Source: Allosaccharopolyspora coralli (GTDB taxonomy: Bacteria > Actinomycetota > Actinomycetes > Mycobacteriales > Pseudonocardiaceae). Taken from it: a stretch of DNA of 64,000 bases. The translations under genes were made by a program, and so were the position numbers. Below, in pieces: positions 9,013 through 19,142 of the stretch; position 1 is the first letter of the stretch, and every line of letters begins with the position of its first letter. The notes beneath the pieces are model-generated. The model was not told the origin of the DNA. It did not search any database and saw only the letters and a program-made list of their open reading frames with translations. The stretch covers positions 434,001 to 498,000 of the forward strand of contig NZ_CP045929.1 of the NCBI RefSeq assembly GCF_009664835.1. The letters are read 5' to 3'.

Positions 9013-10074
9013 TCAGCGCGTCCGGGTTTCCTTGCGCAGACCGCGAGGGTGGTCCGGGTCCTCGCCCTTGGCGAGCGCGAGTCCGAGGGCGAGCCGCTGC
9101 ACCGGGAGTACTTCGAGAACGGGAGCGAGCTCCTCGGCGCACTCCGGAATCTCGATGCGGTGCGAGGCGCCGACGGTGCGGGCGGCGGAGCCGATGGCGC
9201 ACAGGTCGGCGTCCCGGGCGTGCACGGCCTCGAGCACCTCCCGCATCGCGCCGCCACCGTGACCAGAGCTGATCATGGCGAGCACCGCCGTGTCGGCGTC
9301 GACGGCGGCGACGGGCCCGTGGAGCAGGTCTGCGCCGCTGTACGAGCGGGCGGAGACGTAGCTGGTCTCGGCGAGTTTCAGCGCGGCTTCGGAGGCGGTA
9401 GCCAGCGAGTAGCCCCTGCCGGTGGTGACGATCTCGTCGGCGAACCGGTACCGCGCGACGGCGTCCTCCACCCCGGTGCGAGTCGATTCCAATGTGGACG
9501 ATGCGAGGTCGGGAACCGAGGCGGCGGCCGCACCGGAACCGCCCCGCACGGCGTCGACGAGCAGGTACAGCGACAGCAGCGTGGCGCTGTAGGTCTTCGT
9601 CGCCGCCACCGCTTGTTCGGCGCCCGCGCGGACGTCGACGGACAATTCGGCCACCGTGTTCAGTTGCGAGTGGGGCGTGTTCGTCACCGCCACGGTCGTG
9701 GCGCCGCACTCGCGGGCGGTGCGGGTGACTTCCACGAGATCGGGCGAACCGCCGCTCTGGCTGACCGTGATCACGAGGACCTCTCGCAGGTCGGGCCGGG
9801 CGCCGTAGAGCGTGGTGCTCGACGCGGACACCAGCCCGGCGGGCAGTTCGAGCAGCACCTCGGTCAGGTACTTGGCGTACAGGGCGGCGTGGTCGCTCGA
9901 GCCGCGGGCGGCCAGCAGCACGAACCGGGGCCGGCGTTCGGTGATGCGGGCGGCGACCTCGGCCACCGCCGCGTGCGCCGCGAGCAGATCGGCGAACATC
10001 TGTGGCTGGGCGGCGATCTCGGCGCTCATGTGCGCGCCTGGTCGGGCGTTCGCTTCGTCAGCGGCCTCGGGCAT
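9013..10074 (-). CDS. SIS-domain sugar-phosphate isomerase/deaminase
   Basis: This 353-aa protein has two tandem SIS domains, the architecture of the GlmS isomerase half and of AgaS/NagB-II-type glucosamine-6-phosphate deaminases. The first domain has VLLAARGSSDHAALY and TVSQSGGSPD, the second VTTGRGYSLATASEAALKLAE. The expected role is deamination or isomerisation of GlcN-6-P (or a related aminosugar phosphate) toward glycolysis. It is divergent from a DasR-like GntR regulator with a dre-like palindrome 14 bp upstream of its start, so induction by aminosugar phosphate is likely. ATG 10074 has an excellent ribosome-binding site (AGGAGG, 6-7 nt away); an internal ATG at 10029 is less likely. 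Confidence 0.85.
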   Translation of the reverse strand: MPEAADEANARPGAHMSAEIAAQPQMFADLLAAHAAVAEVAARITERRPRFVLLAARGSSDHAALYAKYLTEVLLELPAGLVSASSTTLYGARPDLREVLVITVSQSGGSPDLVEVTRTARECGATTVAVTNTPHSQLNTVAELSVDVRAGAEQAVAATKTYSATLLSLYLLVDAVRGGSGAAAASVPDLASSTLESTRTGVEDAVARYRFADEIVTTGRGYSLATASEAALKLAETSYVSARSYSGADLLHGPVAAVDADTAVLAMISSGHGGGAMREVLEAVHARDADLCAIGSAARTVGASHRIEIPECAEELAPVLEVLPVQRLALGLALAKGEDPDHPRGLRKETRTR

Positions 10075-10086
10075 CGGTATCCTCCT

Positions 10087-10108
10087 AGGTCTAGACCAAT
10101 CCTAGACC
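10087..10108. promoter_or_regulatory. DasR-type dre operator
   Basis: A perfect GGTCTAGACC palindrome at 10088-10097, in the context TAGGTCTAGACCAAT, matches the DasR responsive element core (TGGTCTAGACCA). A second half-site CCTAGACC follows at 10101. It lies between the divergent SIS and GntR genes, so it can control both. Confidence 0.75.
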
Positions 10109-10187
10109 GGCGAGTAGTCTCCCGACACCTGTCGGGCTGCCCGCCTCTACCGGGTCGTGCAAGGCAGTGTCGCGAACAGGAGGGCCC

Positions 10188-10946
10188 ATGCTCGACCCGT
10201 CGGCGGCTGGCGGGGCGGACGCCCCGTCGCGCCCTCCGCGTGAGCCCAAGTACTGGGGACTCAAGCAGCACCTGCTCGACAGGGTGCGTTCGCTGCCCGC
10301 CGGCTCGCCGATACCCACCGAACGTGCGCTCGCCGCCGAGTTCGACGTGTCCCGTACGACGGTGCGCCAGGCGCTCGCCGAACTCACGGTCGAGGGGCGC
10401 CTGGTGCGGGTGCAGGGAAAGGGCACGTTCGTCGCGGCTCCGAAAGTGGCGCAACCGCTCCAGCTCACCTCGTACACGCAGGACACGCTCTCGCAGGGGC
10501 GCAGGCCTGCGTCGCGGCTGCTCGACATCGTCGAGGAACCGGCGGACGAGCAACTCGCCCGACTGCTCGGGGTCGGAACGGACGGCATGGTGCTGCGGAT
10601 GCGCAGGCTCCGTCTCGCCGACGGCGAGCCGATGGCCATCGAGACCACCCATCTGCCGCTGCCCCGTTTTCGCGGCCTCGGTGCGCTGCTCGCCGCGGGC
10701 GGATCCCTGTACCGACTCATGCAGGAGCGCTTCGACGTCGAACTGGGCCACGCGGACGAAACCATCGAGACCGCGCTCGCCACTCCCGAGGAAACCGAGC
10801 TGCTCGGTGCGGACACCGGGTTGCCGATGCTGTTGCTCTCGCGGCACGTGTTCGACGCGGGTGGAACCACGGTGGAATGGGTCCAGGCGCTCTACCGCGG
10901 TGATCGCTACAAGTTCGTCGCCCGCTTGGACCCGCCGCACGGCTGA
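10188..10946 (+). CDS. GntR/HutC-family transcriptional regulator, DasR-like
   Basis: This 252-aa repressor has an N-terminal GntR winged helix ([18 protein letters not shown], then [20 protein letters not shown] and GKGTFVA) and a C-terminal UTRA effector domain ([17 protein letters not shown] onwards). This is the DasR/NagR architecture, in which GlcN-6-P or GlcNAc-6-P releases the protein from dre sites. It faces a SIS-domain aminosugar enzyme across a dre-like palindrome, close to a GlcNAc-kinase-like gene, which supports a GlcNAc regulator role. ATG 10188 was chosen for the AGGAGGG just upstream (short 3-nt spacing); a GTG at 10167 is the alternative. Confidence 0.87.
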   Translation: MLDPSAAGGADAPSRPPREPKYWGLKQHLLDRVRSLPAGSPIPTERALAAEFDVSRTTVRQALAELTVEGRLVRVQGKGTFVAAPKVAQPLQLTSYTQDTLSQGRRPASRLLDIVEEPADEQLARLLGVGTDGMVLRMRRLRLADGEPMAIETTHLPLPRFRGLGALLAAGGSLYRLMQERFDVELGHADETIETALATPEETELLGADTGLPMLLLSRHVFDAGGTTVEWVQALYRGDRYKFVARLDPPHG

Positions 10947-11123
10947 ACGGGTGACCCGTTCACAGTCGAGCCGCAACGCTGTGCCCTGCTGAAACCCGAT
11001 TTCATTGCCGTTTGTATTCCCGGCGTCCACATTTGAGCCGATTGGCGGCTGTGCGGTGTGAACGGCGGCTGAACACTTGCTGTTCTCCGGGTGGTGATCC
11101 ACCCCACACAAGAGGAGAACGGA

Positions 11124-12260
11124 ATGGCACGAAGATTCGTAGTCCGAGCGGCTGGGACCGTGATCGTGGCAGCCGGAACGGTGGCGGCATTGACCATGCC
11201 CGCGACCGCCGATCAGTCGTCGGAGACCTCGACGACCATCCCCGTCGAGCCCAGTCGGCTGCAGGCCATGCAGCGCGACCTCGGCCTTACCCCGCAGCAG
11301 GCCGAACAGCGCCTCGCCGGCGAAGCGAAAGCCAACGCCGCAGACGCGGCCCTGCGTGACTCGCTGGGCGCGGCGTTCGGAGGTTCCCATTTCGACGCCG
11401 AGACGAACCGACTCGTCGTCGGTGTCACCGACGCCGGCCGGACGAACGAAGTCCGCGCAGCCGGTGCGGACGCCGTGGTCGTCGACGACAGCAAGCGGGA
11501 ACTCGACGCCACCGCCGATGCGCTCAGCCGCCACTCCGACGCCGCCTCCGACGGTGTGACCGGCTGGTATGTCGACTCGAAGAGCAACCAGGTCGTCGTG
11601 ACCACCGCCGTCGGCACCGCCGCTGAGGCGGCCGAGTTCGTGCGCTCGTCCGGTGCGGACACAAGCAGCGTCGACGTCGTCGAGTCGGCCGAATCCCCCC
11701 GCACGTACGCCAACGTCTACGGCGGTGACGCGTACTACATGGGCTCGGGTGGCCGATGCTCGGTCGGTTTCGCGGTCAACGGCGGCTTCGTGACCGCCGG
11801 GCACTGCGGCACCACCGGAACCAGCACCAGCGAGCCCTCGGGCACGTTCGCGGGCTCGTCGTTCCCGGGTGACGACTTCGCCTTCGTCCGGATCACCGCG
11901 GCCGACGTCACCCAGCCGCTGGTCAACATGTACAACGGCCAGGGCCGCGCGGTGTCCGGCTCGCAGGAGGCCGCCGTCGGCGCTTCCGTATGCCGTTCGG
12001 GCTCCACCACCGGGTGGTACTGCGGTTCGATCCAGTCGAAGAACCAGACCGTCCGCTACCCGCAGGGCACGGTCTACGGCCTGACCCGCACGAACGTGTG
12101 TGCTGAGCCTGGCGACTCCGGTGGCTCGTTCATCTCCGGCAACCAGGCCCAGGGCATGACCTCGGGTGGTTCCGGAAACTGCAGCATCGGTGGCACGACG
12201 TACTTCCAGCCGGTCAACGAAGCGCTCAGTCGTCTCGGCGTGAGTCTCAAGACCTACTGA
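11124..12260 (+). CDS. Secreted alpha-lytic/streptogrisin-type serine protease
   Basis: This 378-aa preproprotease of family S1 has a Sec-type signal peptide (basic MARRFVVR, hydrophobic core, ATA cleavage motif near residue 29). A propeptide related to the alpha-lytic protease pro domain follows (about 40-195, including LQAMQRDLGLTPQQAEQRL), then the mature chymotrypsin-like domain. The catalytic triad is His227 (TAGHC), an Asp near 250-251 (PGDDFAF) and Ser332 (GDSGGS), with Cys pairs typical of streptogrisins. Predicted role is extracellular protein digestion after autoprocessing of the foldase-like propeptide. ATG 11124 has an AGAGGAGAA ribosome-binding site. A close paralogue lies directly downstream. 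Confidence 0.92.
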   Translation: MARRFVVRAAGTVIVAAGTVAALTMPATADQSSETSTTIPVEPSRLQAMQRDLGLTPQQAEQRLAGEAKANAADAALRDSLGAAFGGSHFDAETNRLVVGVTDAGRTNEVRAAGADAVVVDDSKRELDATADALSRHSDAASDGVTGWYVDSKSNQVVVTTAVGTAAEAAEFVRSSGADTSSVDVVESAESPRTYANVYGGDAYYMGSGGRCSVGFAVNGGFVTAGHCGTTGTSTSEPSGTFAGSSFPGDDFAFVRITAADVTQPLVNMYNGQGRAVSGSQEAAVGASVCRSGSTTGWYCGSIQSKNQTVRYPQGTVYGLTRTNVCAEPGDSGGSFISGNQAQGMTSGGSGNCSIGGTTYFQPVNEALSRLGVSLKTY

Positions 12261-12485
12261 GTCGTCCTCCGCACGCTGACGACAGGTCGGGCCGCGCCGT
12301 GATCGGTGCGGCCCGACCCTACTTCGGTCGGAGGTCGGCTCGGGCGCGAGCGATCGGCTCCGGACCAGGTCACGACCGTCCGGTGTCGGAAATGCGCCAA
12401 AACGAACCTGTGTTCGGAATCACAGGTGATGATGCTGTCTACCGCTTGGGATGGAGGGCCATCCCGACCGAAGTAGGGAGACAGC

Positions 12486-13601
12486 ATGAGGCGCAGACTC
12501 GCGGCCCGCCTGGCCGGATCGGTATTTCTGGCGGCGGGCGTCGTAGGGGCGTTCACCGTGCCCGCGACAGCGAACCCCACCGAGACCATGCCGCAGGGCG
12601 CGCTCGACGCCATGCAGCGAGACCTCGGCCTCACCGCCGACCAGGCCGAACAGCGCATCGCCCAGGAAGCCGTCGCGAACGACGCCTTCGCGACACTGAG
12701 TTCCTCGCTCGGACAGACCTACGGCGGGTCCCACTTCGACGCCGCGACGGGCAAGCTCGTCGTGGGGGTCACCGACCAGTCGGCGTTCGACCAGGTCCGC
12801 GCGGCCGACGCCACTCCCGTCCTCGTCGACGACAGCGAACGGCACCTCAACGCGACCGCCGACGCGCTCTCCGCCGCGGCCGACCGTCAGCCCGAGGGCG
12901 TCACCGGCTGGTACGTCGACCCCGCCAGCAACCAGGTCGTGCTCACCACCGCGTTCGGTACCGCCGCCGACGCCGCAGGCTTCGTCGAGTCCTCCGACGC
13001 GGACGCCACCTCCGTCGACGTCGTCGAGTCCGCCGAGCAGCCGCGCCTGCTGGAGGACGTGATCGGCGGCAACCCCTACTTCATCGGGAGCGGATCCCGG
13101 TGCTCGATCGGGTTCTCCGTCGAAGGCGGTTTCGTGACCGCGGGACACTGCGGTTCGACGGGTGATTCGACCTCGCAGCCCAGCGGCACCTTCGCCGGAT
13201 CCTCGTTCCCCGGCGACGACCACGGCTACGTCGAGGTCAGCTCCGCGACCCCGGTTGGTCAGGTGAACGACTACTCCGGCGGCACCGTCGCCGTCGCCGG
13301 TTCGCAGGAATCCGCGGTCGGCTCCTCGGTCTGCCGTTCCGGTTCCACCACCGGCTGGTACTGCGGCACGATCGAGGCCACCAACCAGAGCGTCAGCTAC
13401 CCGCAGGGCACGGTGAACGGCCTCGTCCGCACCGACGTCTGCGCCGAACCCGGCGACTCCGGCGGCTCGTTCATCTCCGGCGACCAGGCCCAGGGCATGA
13501 CCTCGGGCGGGTCGGGGAACTGCAGCCTCGGTGGCACCACGTACTACCAGCCCGTCAACGAGGCGCTGGACGTCTACGGCCTCACCCTGGTCACCGGCTG
13601 A
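12486..13601 (+). CDS. Secreted alpha-lytic/streptogrisin-type serine protease (tandem paralogue)
   Basis: This 371-aa protein is a close paralogue of the preceding protease with the same plan: signal peptide (MRRRLAARLAGSVF to PATA), pro domain with LDAMQRDLGLTADQAEQRI, and an S1 domain with His221 (TAGHC), Asp in GDDHGY and Ser325 (GDSGGS). The propeptides and mature domains align along nearly their whole length, which indicates tandem duplication. Acidic differences around the Asp motif (DDHGYV rather than DDFAFV) suggest changed specificity. A GGGAG ribosome-binding site precedes the ATG. The 225-bp gap between the genes leaves room for a separate promoter. Confidence 0.92.
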   Translation: MRRRLAARLAGSVFLAAGVVGAFTVPATANPTETMPQGALDAMQRDLGLTADQAEQRIAQEAVANDAFATLSSSLGQTYGGSHFDAATGKLVVGVTDQSAFDQVRAADATPVLVDDSERHLNATADALSAAADRQPEGVTGWYVDPASNQVVLTTAFGTAADAAGFVESSDADATSVDVVESAEQPRLLEDVIGGNPYFIGSGSRCSIGFSVEGGFVTAGHCGSTGDSTSQPSGTFAGSSFPGDDHGYVEVSSATPVGQVNDYSGGTVAVAGSQESAVGSSVCRSGSTTGWYCGTIEATNQSVSYPQGTVNGLVRTDVCAEPGDSGGSFISGDQAQGMTSGGSGNCSLGGTTYYQPVNEALDVYGLTLVTG

Positions 13602-13625
13602 CGACCGGGTGAGAGGTCGCGTGGG

Positions 13626-13770
13626 TTGATCTGCGCGGGTGGTTCCGTGGCGGAACCTCAGCGCCCTCCTCGCTGCGGGATCGGTTTCTCGAGTAGCGGC
13701 CTACGCTACGAAACCGCTGTCCTCGCGAGGAGGGCGCTGAGAACCCGCGGGCGGCTGGGCTGCGTACGTG
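13626..13770 (+). repeat. Structured repeat element, copy A
   Basis: This is one of four full copies of a roughly 140-bp element. It starts with TTGATCTGCG, has a small hairpin (GGTTCCG TGG CGGAACC), then a perfect 17-bp stem whose arms are 13657-13673 and 13725-13741. Inside is a second stem (CGGTTTC/GAAACCG) around a TCGAGTAGC loop, and after the stem comes GAGAACCCGC. The stem sequence differs completely from copies B-D, yet pairing is preserved. A tail at 13771-13830 with a CAGCGG/CCGCTG hairpin also occurs in remnant F. Confidence 0.75.
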
Positions 13771-13832
13771 GTTACTGCGCAGCGGCTCCGCCGCTGACGA
13801 GACACGATGACAGCTCATTCGACCAGGAGTTC

Positions 13833-14504
13833 TCAGGACAGAGCGGCGCGTAGGGCTTCAGCAGCCGCAGCCGGGTCCTCGGCTTCGGTGATTGCGCGGA
13901 CGACGACCGCGCGCTGCGCGCCCGCCTCCCGCGCCTCGCTCACGGTGTCCAGATCGATCCCGCCGATCGCGAACCACGGTCGGCCGTGGCCGGAGTGCTC
14001 GGCGGCGTGGCGCACCAGGTCGAGTCCGGCCGCGGGACGGCCCGGTTTCGTCGGGGTCGTCCACACCGGACCCGCGCAGAAATAGTCCACACCGGACTCC
14101 GTGGCCGCCGAGTCGGCTTGCGCCACGTCGTGCGTCGAACGGCCCACGACGATCCGATCTCCCACGACGCGCCGGGCGAGCCCCACCGGCAGGTCGTCCT
14201 GCCCCAGGTGCAGGACGTCCGCTTCGACGGCCAGCGCGAGGTCGGCGCGGTCGTTGACCGAGAGCAGCTTGTCGTGCCGCACACACGCCTCCGCCAGCAC
14301 CTCCAGCGCGGCGAGTTCGTGGCGCGCCTCCAGCGGCGCCCCGTGCGGCGACTTGTCCCGCAGTTGAATGATGTCCACGCCGCCCGCGAGTGCCGCGTCG
14401 GCGAACTCGGCGAGATCGCCCCGCTCGGTCCGTGCGTCCGTGCACAGATACAGCCGGGCGTCGTCGAGGCGGGCGCGAATTCCGTGACCGTCCAGTCCTG
14501 GCAT
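13833..14504 (-). CDS. thiE: Thiamine-phosphate synthase
   Basis: ThiE joins HMP-PP and the thiazole phosphate to give thiamine monophosphate in the cytosol. The 223-aa protein has the TIM-barrel signature: LYLCTDA at the start, IIQLRDKS pyrophosphate-binding loop, [27 protein letters not shown] and FAIGGID. Length is normal. It is divergent from thiOSG and shares their intergenic region. The frame extends to 14717, but ATG 14504 lies 7 nt after a TAGGCT box, so the mRNA is probably leaderless; the longer form would overlap the riboswitch on the other strand. Confidence 0.93.
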   Translation of the reverse strand: MPGLDGHGIRARLDDARLYLCTDARTERGDLAEFADAALAGGVDIIQLRDKSPHGAPLEARHELAALEVLAEACVRHDKLLSVNDRADLALAVEADVLHLGQDDLPVGLARRVVGDRIVVGRSTHDVAQADSAATESGVDYFCAGPVWTTPTKPGRPAAGLDLVRHAAEHSGHGRPWFAIGGIDLDTVSEAREAGAQRAVVVRAITEAEDPAAAAEALRAALS

Positions 14505-14511
14505 GGTCCAC

Positions 14512-14517
14512 AGCCTA
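14512..14517 (-). promoter_or_regulatory. thiE -10 box (leaderless)
   Basis: TAGGCT on the minus strand ends 7 nt before the thiE ATG. This is the usual actinobacterial arrangement for a transcript that begins at the start codon. Confidence 0.5.
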
Positions 14518-14599
14518 GGACCACTCGTGCGCTCGAACCGGTGGCGGTGGGTCACACCGAAGGCTGACGGACGTGCTCCCGGTCGGTACGGTGAGAAGT

Positions 14600-14694
14600 G
14601 GTCCGCACGGGAGTCCGGAGGAACCGGACTGAGAGGGGGCTCACCGCCCCGACCGTCGAACCTGATCCGGGTGATGCCGGCGCAGGGAGCAGGG
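14600..14694 (+). promoter_or_regulatory. TPP riboswitch upstream of thiO-thiS-thiG
   Basis: The THI-box core is visible: GGGAGTCCGG, then GGACTGAGAGGG (conserved CUGAGA), and the 3' element CGAACCTGATCCGGGTGATG followed by CCGGCGCAGGGA. It lies directly before the thiO start and overlaps the ribosome-binding region, so TPP binding should block translation or cause termination. Confidence 0.93.
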
Positions 14695-14696
14695 AA

Positions 14697-15763
14697 GTGT
14701 CGCAGCAACGTTCGCACCGGGTCGCCGTCGTCGGCGGTGGCGTCGTCGGCCTGTCCGTGGCCTGGCGCGCCGCCTCGTCGGGGTCTCGCGTTCGCCTGGT
14801 CGACCCGGCCGTGGGCTCCGGCGCGTCGTGGGTCGCGGGCGGCATGCTCGCGCCGATCGCCGAAGCCTGGCCCGGGGAAGAAGAGCTGCTCACGCTCGGT
14901 GCCGATTCGCTCGCCCGGTGGCCCGCCTTCGCCGAGGACCTCGCCGCGGACTCCGGTCGCCCGTCAGGGCTTCGCCGCGACGGCACCCTCGTCGTCGGTG
15001 TCGACAGCGCCGACCGGGCGGAACTCACGCGCCTCGAAGAACACCTGTCGTCGGTTGGGCGCACCGTCACGCGGCATCCGGGCCGTGAGCTTCGCCGACT
15101 CGAACCCGCGCTCGGTCCGGCGGTCCGGGCGGGCCTCGAGGTTCCCGGCGACCTCGCCGTGGACAATCGCGTGACGCTCGCCGCGCTGCGGGACGCGTGC
15201 CGGGCACGCGGCGTCGAGTTCGTCGCCGAATCGGCCCGCGCCGTCTCACCCGGCACGGTCGAACTCAACGAAGGGTCGCTGACCTGCGACGTCGCCGTCA
15301 TCGCGTGCGGTGCGCACTCCGGCTCGCTGCATCCGAAACTCGACGGCAGGCTCCGGCCCGTCAAAGGCGAGATCCTGCGGCTCCGGCACCGGGGCAGCGC
15401 CCTGCCGCCGCCGCGCCGCACCATCCGGGGTCCCGTGCACGGCAGGCAGGTGTACCTGGTGCCGCGCGACGACGGGATCGTCGTCGGCGCCACCCAGTAC
15501 GAAGTGGGGTTCGACACCGATGTCACCGCAGGCGGTGTCCGGGACCTGCTCGCCGACGCCGAGCAGCTCGTGCCCGGCCTCAGCGAGTACGCCGTCGACG
15601 AGGTCACCGCGGGCTTGCGCCCCGGCACCGACGACAATCTGCCGATCGTCGAGACCCTCGAGCCCGGCGTCGTCGCCACCACCGGCCACCACCGCAACGG
15701 GTACCTGCTCGCGCCGCTGACCGCCGAGACGGCGGTCGAGCTGCTGCAGGACGGAGGACGCAC

Positions 15764-15767
<4 letters not shown>
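14697..15767 (+). CDS. thiO: Glycine oxidase ThiO
   Basis: ThiO oxidises glycine to iminoacetate (dehydroglycine), the precursor of the thiazole ring. The 356-aa protein has an N-terminal FAD-binding Rossmann motif [12 protein letters not shown] (residues 9-20), a DAO-family body and the C-terminal [11 protein letters not shown] followed by [11 protein letters not shown] that contacts the flavin. GTG 14697 follows directly on the TPP riboswitch, whose terminal GGGAGCAGGGAA supplies the ribosome-binding site. The stop overlaps the thiS start (ATGA), so thiO-thiS-thiG form a coupled operon. Confidence 0.93.
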
Positions 15768-16742
<975 letters not shown>

Positions 16743-16761
16743 CCCACCCACTCCCACACCT

Positions 16762-16770
16762 TGTGGACAA
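16762..16770 (+). other. DnaA-box-like nonamer
   Basis: TGTGGACAA, the complement of the actinobacterial DnaA box TTGTCCACA, lies 20 bp after thiG. It stands alone here, unlike the paired boxes at 32083 and 37962, and may be a chance match. Confidence 0.3.
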
Positions 16771-16837
16771 AGTCCGCTCTAAGCTCAGCGTTGTGCGGCC
16801 TGCGGTCGGGCATAGGGCGTCGACGGTTTCCCTTCCG

Positions 16838-16984
16838 CCTACGCAGACCGGCCACCGGCGGGTTCTCATCTCGTGGCTGGCGAGGACAGCGTCGACGTGG
16901 TGTAGGTGGCTACTCGATGTCGGCGATCCCGCAGCCAGCCGCGAGGTGAGGTTCCGCTACGGAACCGCCAACGCAGATCACCCC
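16838..16984 (-). repeat. Structured repeat element, copy D
   Basis: This is a full copy in reverse orientation between thiG and the end of the FUSC gene. On the minus strand it reads TGATCTGCGTTGGCGG, the GGTTCCG TAG CGGAACC hairpin, stem arms at 16950-16934 and 16881-16865, loop motif TCGAGTAGC, then GAGAACCCGCCGG and GGTCTGCGTAGG. The stem matches that of copies B and C. It sits between convergent genes, where it could act as a terminator. Confidence 0.75.
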
Positions 16985-17003
16985 GCGACCCTCTCAAGAC
17001 CAC

Positions 17004-18998
17004 CTATCGGATGCGGTGGCGTTCGGGGCGGACGAAGGAAACGGTGTAGCTCTTCCACGGGTCGTCGTGGCCGAGGGCCCGGTCGATGGCCCCTCGCGCG
17101 TGCAACGCGTTCTCCAGCATCGAACTCGCCAACAGCTCGGTCGCCGGGGCGCTGCCCGTCGGCACGTCCGGAATACGCGCCTCGTGCTTGCCGCCGAGCA
17201 ACGCGTCCACCGCCTGCAACGCCGGGGTCGCCACGGCGCGCTCCTTCTCCGGCCGGAACGCGAGCGAGGCCACGTCCTGGCGCAGCGCGTCGAGCGCGAT
17301 CGCCGCATCCCGCGTCGCTTCCCGATCCTCGGTCTCCGCGGCCGTGCCGTCGATCAACGCAGGCATCCCGAGCAAGTCCTGGGTACGGCGCAGCGCGAGG
17401 ACGTGCGCGGACTGGAGCGCCTCGCGCAGGTCCGCGCCCCTGCCGGCGGCACGAACGCTGCGCAGCAACTCCGAGACCGCCCACACCGTCGAGCGCACCG
17501 AGCCGCGGACGTTCGGCACCACGCTGCCCGGCAGCACCAGGTAGCTCACGTAGCCGACGATGAGCGCGATCGCCGCGCCGACCGCCGTGTTCCCCGCGAA
17601 ACTGATCGCCACGTTCGCCAGCGGCCGTCCGAGTTCCATCGCCTGATGGACGACGGTCACGGTGATCAGGGCGCCGAGCAGCACCTGATAGTCCGAGCGC
17701 ATCCGGTCGGCGCGCAGCATCATGCCCATGATCACCAGCGGAACGAACAGGAACGTTCCCGGTACGAGCGTGATCACGACAGCGAGAGCGACGACCCCGA
17801 GCACGGCGCCGCCGGTGCGTTCCAGCGCGCCCGTCATGCTGTCGCGGGCGGCGGGTTGCAGCACCACGTACAGACCGAGCAGCAGTGTCGAGGCCGACGG
17901 GTCGCTGAGCAGCAACACGATCACCATGCCGGCGCCGACCGCGAGGGTGCAGCGCAGCGCGTGCCGGAACAGCGACGAGCGCAACGACAGGTGTGCCTTG
18001 GCCGCGCCTTTCGCGCGTTCCCACCGGCCGATCCGCGCTTCGGGGGTCGCGGAGATCTCGGACCGTTCCTGCACGGCCGCGCGGATCCGGTCGAGGCCCT
18101 GGTTGATGCCGCGCACCGCGGTCGGCAGCTCCTGGCGGCCGCCCTCCAGCACCGCGGCCGCCGGATCACGTCGCGCCTCGGGCGGGAGCCCGGTGCACGC
18201 CTTGGCCCGGACGGAGACGGCGAGTTCGGAGGCGATCCGGTCCGCCTCGGCGACGATCCGGCGCAGTTGTTCGGCCTCGGCGCGGTCGGCCCGTCCGGCC
18301 TGCGCGAGCAGCGTCTCCCGTGCCGCGCGGAAACGGGACGCCCCGGCGAGCACCTGACCGAGCCAGGTGGCCGCGCCGTCGTTGCGCCACGCCGTCGCGG
18401 CGCGCTCGACCACGCCCGGGCCGGGCTCGGTCAGTGTCAGCGCCACCGCGTTCCTGGTCCAGCGGGTGGGGTCGCTCAACCCGATGATCACACGCAACGC
18501 GAGGGCGAACAGTGCGCCTGCCCCCGCGGCCGCGAACAGCAGGGCGGCTGGTTGGTCCGTGCCGATCCCGGTCGTCGTGGACACGAGGGTCGCGGCGGCG
18601 AAGGTCTGGCCGACGAGCCGGTAGTGCTCACCGAGCGCGGGCAGCATCCCCGCGCCGAACACGACCGCCGCGACGAGCAGGCCCGCCAGGACGGGCACCG
18701 ACCGCAGCAAGGGGCCGACCGCCATCACCAGCGTCACGGCGGGCACGAACCACGCGAACCGGTGCAGGTCGGCGCGCAGCGACTGCCCACCCGCGCCGAC
18801 GAGAGCGAACACCGCGGTCAGACCGGCGACCAGGCCGAGCGTGCGGAGGTCGAAGACCCACCCGGCGACGGTGGCGGCCACGGCCGCGACGACCACCATG
18901 GTCGTGTACTGGTGCTGGCGCGGATCGGGCGCGCCCGTCCGGGTGGCCAATCGGCGATACACGTCTTTCATCAGCGATACAGCCACGGGTTCGATCAT
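17004..18998 (-). CDS. FUSC-family (aromatic acid exporter-like) membrane protein
   Basis: This 664-aa membrane protein has two hydrophobic modules of several helices (about residues 30-190 and 355-500) separated and followed by soluble Ala/Arg-rich helical regions. This is the duplicated layout of the FUSC/YccS/aromatic acid exporter group. The second module (SLFRHALRCTLAVGAGM, then LLLGLYVVLQPAARDSM) is the typical FUSC core. It probably exports aromatic or other small organic compounds, but no substrate can be named. TTG or ATG starts near 18998 lack a strong ribosome-binding site; ATG at about 18971 is an alternative. Confidence 0.8.
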   Translation of the reverse strand: MIEPVAVSLMKDVYRRLATRTGAPDPRQHQYTTMVVVAAVAATVAGWVFDLRTLGLVAGLTAVFALVGAGGQSLRADLHRFAWFVPAVTLVMAVGPLLRSVPVLAGLLVAAVVFGAGMLPALGEHYRLVGQTFAAATLVSTTTGIGTDQPAALLFAAAGAGALFALALRVIIGLSDPTRWTRNAVALTLTEPGPGVVERAATAWRNDGAATWLGQVLAGASRFRAARETLLAQAGRADRAEAEQLRRIVAEADRIASELAVSVRAKACTGLPPEARRDPAAAVLEGGRQELPTAVRGINQGLDRIRAAVQERSEISATPEARIGRWERAKGAAKAHLSLRSSLFRHALRCTLAVGAGMVIVLLLSDPSASTLLLGLYVVLQPAARDSMTGALERTGGAVLGVVALAVVITLVPGTFLFVPLVIMGMMLRADRMRSDYQVLLGALITVTVVHQAMELGRPLANVAISFAGNTAVGAAIALIVGYVSYLVLPGSVVPNVRGSVRSTVWAVSELLRSVRAAGRGADLREALQSAHVLALRRTQDLLGMPALIDGTAAETEDREATRDAAIALDALRQDVASLAFRPEKERAVATPALQAVDALLGGKHEARIPDVPTGSAPATELLASSMLENALHARGAIDRALGHDDPWKSYTVSFVRPERHRIR

Positions 18999-19142
18999 CC
19001 CTGATCCGGTCAGTGGTTCGACAGCAGCCGCAGCCTGCGGTGTCGAGGGTCCACTCGACCGGGCTACGCGGCCTTCGTGCAGTGTGTCGGGCCGAGGCCC
19101 TGTCGGGTTACCGGCGCGGGATGGAAGTCACCCCACCGGTGG

